From contig JAAVZQ010000029.1 in the NCBI GenBank assembly GCA_022791735.1, forward strand, positions 1 through 7,958: a stretch of 7,958 nt of DNA. The letters run 5' to 3'. Source of the DNA: Clostridia bacterium. GTDB taxonomy: Bacteria; Bacillota; Clostridia; TANB77; CAG-508. Of this stretch, positions 5,347 through 7,958 are shown piece after piece (within the stretch, counting starts at the first letter, position 1; every line of letters begins with the position of its first letter). Made by a program: the position numbers and the translations under genes. The notes under the pieces were generated by a model, which was given only the letters and a program-made list of their open reading frames with translations, did no database searches and had not been told where the DNA came from.

Positions 5347-7958
5347 ATGAAATCAAAAAAGCTAATATCACTTATATTATTGGCTATATTAATTATAGCC
5401 GAATTCAGTTTTATTAACTTTAGCAATTTTGTGTCAGCACAGACTGGAAATGTAGAGGATTTATTGGATATAAATACTGGAAAATTCCATTATGACCAGC
5501 TTAATACTTTAGGAAAAAGAGTATACGATGGAATTTATGAAATGTATAGTAAAGGCATTTTAAAGACAGGAACAGAAAGTTTTGACATTGCAGAAAATGG
5601 CAAATATGTAACACAAGCACAACTTGAAGACTATATGAAAGGAAATGCTGAATTAAAGACAGCAATGAATGCTGCAAGATATGCATTTTATGCAGATTAT
5701 CCAGAAGTGTTTTATGTAAATTTTCAAAAACTTAATTTGAGAGTAACAAAAGATGCTGAAGGAGTATATCATGCAAATCTTGGCTCAGGAAATCTAAAGA
5801 ATTATTATGTAGACGGATTTTCGAGCAAAGAGCAAGTAGAAAGTGCAATAGTAGCATTTAATGATAGAGTAGATGAAATTGCTACAGAAACAAATGCTCT
5901 TGTGGCAGAAGCAGGAGAAAATCTTACAATTAAGAAAATAAAGTATGTACACAATGAGATAATTAAAAATACAAAATATAGTTTAGAAAGCGATTGCCTA
6001 GAGTCAGAAGCAGGGTTTATAGGGACACCTTATGGAGCTCTTATTACGCAGAAATCAGTATGTGAAGGATATGCAAGGGCACTAAAAACAGTTTTGGATA
6101 AAGTAGGTATGAATTCTATCCTTGTACAAGGAGTTCACCAATATGAAGGTTCAGCTGCAGTACCACATATGTGGAACTATGTTCAAATAGAGAAAGAGAC
6201 AGAAACAAGAGCCATAGAGAAAGTATGGTATGCAATAGATGCAACTCTTGACGATCCAATTGTACGTATACATCCTGAGATTTTTGATAAAGCTCAAAAG
6301 GAAGAAAAAGAACCAGGATGGGATATTGTAGATGGCTTTGAAAACACAAGATATTGCCTTGTTGGAGCAGAAACAATGAATAAAGAACATACACCTTTAG
6401 AAACAGTTGAAGCAGCAGGAAATTATGTGTTTAAATATCCTGAAATACAAGTTGAAGACTATGGAATTGATTCTATTATAAATGATAAAGGATTACTTAT
6501 AAAATATAAACAAGAAGGTACGCAAACAGAAGATTATCAAGCAGGAGATTTTTATATAAGCTATAATGGTAAAGGATATGCAGAAGCTAAAAAGGATGGC
6601 AGATATATATTAATGAAATATCATGAATATAGACCAGGAGATGAAATATGGATTGAAGGTAATTGGGGATATATGGACCCAACACAATATGTATCAGGAG
6701 GATTCTTAGATTATGATGACCACCTTTATATATCTGTACCAAATTCAGAATATGTAGAATTTGCAGTAACAACTTTAGCACCTAGTGGTAATAGTTTGGA
6801 AGTTTTAACATATCAAGGAGATGAATCAGACTTTGTAGCACAAACAGGGAAAATATATAATCCAAGTGGAACATATAAATCCAAGCCATATATAAAGAAA
6901 CAAGTACCACCACCAACTCAAAATGTTACAGTAGGAAGCACATATAAGGCAGAAATTACATATGATGATACTTTAGTATTAGAAGAAGGAGCGCAAGCGG
7001 GATACAAATTAGTAATAAGAAGACTAACTGGTGAAATAGTAACACCAGAAGGCTCAGATATTATAACAAACTTTAGGTTTGATGGAACAAACAAAATAAC
7101 ATTTGATTTTAAACCTAGTAAAATGTATGCAGATGATAACGCAAGTTATACAATCTATATTACTGGATTAGTTGGCAAAAATAGTGGAAAAGCACCTTTA
7201 GAGATATATTATGGAGCTGACAATCCTATAGCATGTGCTTTTAGTATGAATAAAGCAAAAAGCTGGAATGTATTTGCTAAACCAATGCTTATGGAAGACG
7301 AAGATTTATCAATGAATGGATGGACTACTAAAGATGGAGAGTCAGTATCAGATAAATTAAGTAGTAGAATAGCACTTGTTACAACAAGAACAACACCAGA
7401 AAAAACAAATGCAATGCTAGATTTAATGGGTGAACAACCAAAAGATCCAGAAAATGTAAATGCAGGAACGCAAAATGTAATAGCAAGTGAAACTTATGAC
7501 ATATCTTTAAATGTATGTAGAAAATATGTTGTAAAAACAGGACACAAACTAAAATTATCAGTTGGATTCCCAGCAGGTTATGGACCAGAAGATGCAGGAG
7601 TTACATTTAAGGCATATCACTTTATAACAGATGCGGCAACAGGAGAAGTAACAGGTGTAGAGGAAATTCCATGTATAGTTACTGAATATGGATTGATTAT
7701 AATGTGTGATTCATTTAGTCCATTTGCAGTAGCAGTAGTTGAAGATGATGGAACAGTAGAACCAAAAGAAAAATCAGTAGTTTTAACTGCAACAGATGGT
7801 GGCAAAGTAAAATCAGCTACAACTAGTGAAGCAAGAGCACTTGATAATCAAGGCACATCAGAGACTATGATTACACTTAGAAAAGATGAAACAAAAGTTA
7901 TAAACATTAAGGCAGATGAAGGATATGAACTAGAAAAACTAACAATTTGTGGTACAGA
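5347..7958 (+). CDS. Secreted transglutaminase-core protein, 3' end outside window
   Basis: The frame stays open for 870 codons to the window edge, so the protein is truncated here only by the window. Residues 1-31 form a signal peptide (KSKK, hydrophobic core, cleavage likely after V-S-A31). Residues about 50-135 hold a helical segment with ARYAFYADYPEVFYV, a pattern usual ahead of the catalytic core in clostridial transglutaminase-like proteins. The core (about 195-305) has the full triad: Cys239 in SVCEGYA, His274 in PHMWNY, Asp298 in YAIDATLDDP. Members of this family cleave or cross-link peptide and isopeptide bonds; which applies here cannot be read from sequence. Beyond it, 310-515 is unrecognised, a short Pro-rich linker lies at 519-524, beta-rich modules follow and end near SFSPFAVAVVE. 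From about 811 a new module with ADEGYELEKL begins, resembling bacterial surface repeats. The start is set by AGGAGG nine bases upstream. It sits 178 bases after the dockerin gene with its own promoter. Anchoring (LPXTG, dockerin or other) cannot be judged because the C-terminus is missing. Confidence 0.9.
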   Translation, partial: MKSKKLISLILLAILIIAEFSFINFSNFVSAQTGNVEDLLDINTGKFHYDQLNTLGKRVYDGIYEMYSKGILKTGTESFDIAENGKYVTQAQLEDYMKGNAELKTAMNAARYAFYADYPEVFYVNFQKLNLRVTKDAEGVYHANLGSGNLKNYYVDGFSSKEQVESAIVAFNDRVDEIATETNALVAEAGENLTIKKIKYVHNEIIKNTKYSLESDCLESEAGFIGTPYGALITQKSVCEGYARALKTVLDKVGMNSILVQGVHQYEGSAAVPHMWNYVQIEKETETRAIEKVWYAIDATLDDPIVRIHPEIFDKAQKEEKEPGWDIVDGFENTRYCLVGAETMNKEHTPLETVEAAGNYVFKYPEIQVEDYGIDSIINDKGLLIKYKQEGTQTEDYQAGDFYISYNGKGYAEAKKDGRYILMKYHEYRPGDEIWIEGNWGYMDPTQYVSGGFLDYDDHLYISVPNSEYVEFAVTTLAPSGNSLEVLTYQGDESDFVAQTGKIYNPSGTYKSKPYIKKQVPPPTQNVTVGSTYKAEITYDDTLVLEEGAQAGYKLVIRRLTGEIVTPEGSDIITNFRFDGTNKITFDFKPSKMYADDNASYTIYITGLVGKNSGKAPLEIYYGADNPIACAFSMNKAKSWNVFAKPMLMEDEDLSMNGWTTKDGESVSDKLSSRIALVTTRTTPEKTNAMLDLMGEQPKDPENVNAGTQNVIASETYDISLNVCRKYVVKTGHKLKLSVGFPAGYGPEDAGVTFKAYHFITDAATGEVTGVEEIPCIVTEYGLIIMCDSFSPFAVAVVEDDGTVEPKEKSVVLTATDGGKVKSATTSEARALDNQGTSETMITLRKDETKVINIKADEGYELEKLTICGT

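Noticed and set aside
5220..5426. Minus-strand ORF across the intergenic gap and the start of the second gene
   Set aside because: It overlaps the plus-strand promoter, ribosome binding site and signal peptide; the product is an Ile/Leu/Phe-rich artefact of AT-rich sequence.
6116..6394. Overlapping minus-strand ORFs (92 and 79 codons) inside the second large gene
   Set aside because: They lie opposite the transglutaminase core, including His274 and Asp298; two competing minus frames with hydrophobic low-complexity products are typical antisense shadows of AT-rich coding DNA.
1..7958. CRISPR array, tRNA/rRNA genes, insertion sequence or phage attachment site
   Set aside because: No regularly spaced direct repeats, cloverleaf-type sequence, transposase or integrase motif or flanking inverted repeats were seen; nearly all DNA after 648 is accounted for by two long genes.

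Overview
This is a very AT-rich window with strong AGGAGG-type ribosome binding sites, extended -10 promoters, heavy use of AGA, ATA and AAA codons, and large secreted multidomain proteins, one ending in a dockerin. That combination points to a low-GC Clostridia-type Firmicute, most likely gut-associated. The lineage is inferred from style and domain content, not from a marker gene.

Layout, all on the + strand. Positions 1-405 hold a frameshifted remnant of the C-terminal end of a SpoVD/PBP2-type penicillin-binding protein: the end of the transpeptidase domain, a charged linker and a PASTA domain. Positions 406-584 hold at most a 28-codon ORF (490-576) of doubtful reality. A good promoter (585-613) then leads into a 1506-residue surface protein (648-5168). 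Its order is membrane segment, NPCBM carbohydrate-binding module, a long uncharacterised region ending in a transglutaminase-like Cys/His/Asp site, a TPR-like stretch, beta modules, an F5/8 type C (discoidin) module, three Ig-like modules and a C-terminal dockerin. A perfect 18-bp hairpin (5175-5214) separates it from a second promoter (5269-5297). The second gene (5347 to beyond 7958) is a secreted protein with a canonical transglutaminase core and a long C-terminal region cut by the window edge.

The two large genes look like separate transcription units with near-identical extended -10 elements. Both proteins are predicted to be extracytoplasmic and both carry Cys/His/Asp transglutaminase-fold sites, which suggests a two-gene surface locus acting on proteins, peptides or glycoproteins. 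The dockerin predicts that the first protein docks onto a cohesin encoded elsewhere. No RNA gene, CRISPR array, insertion sequence or integration site was seen.
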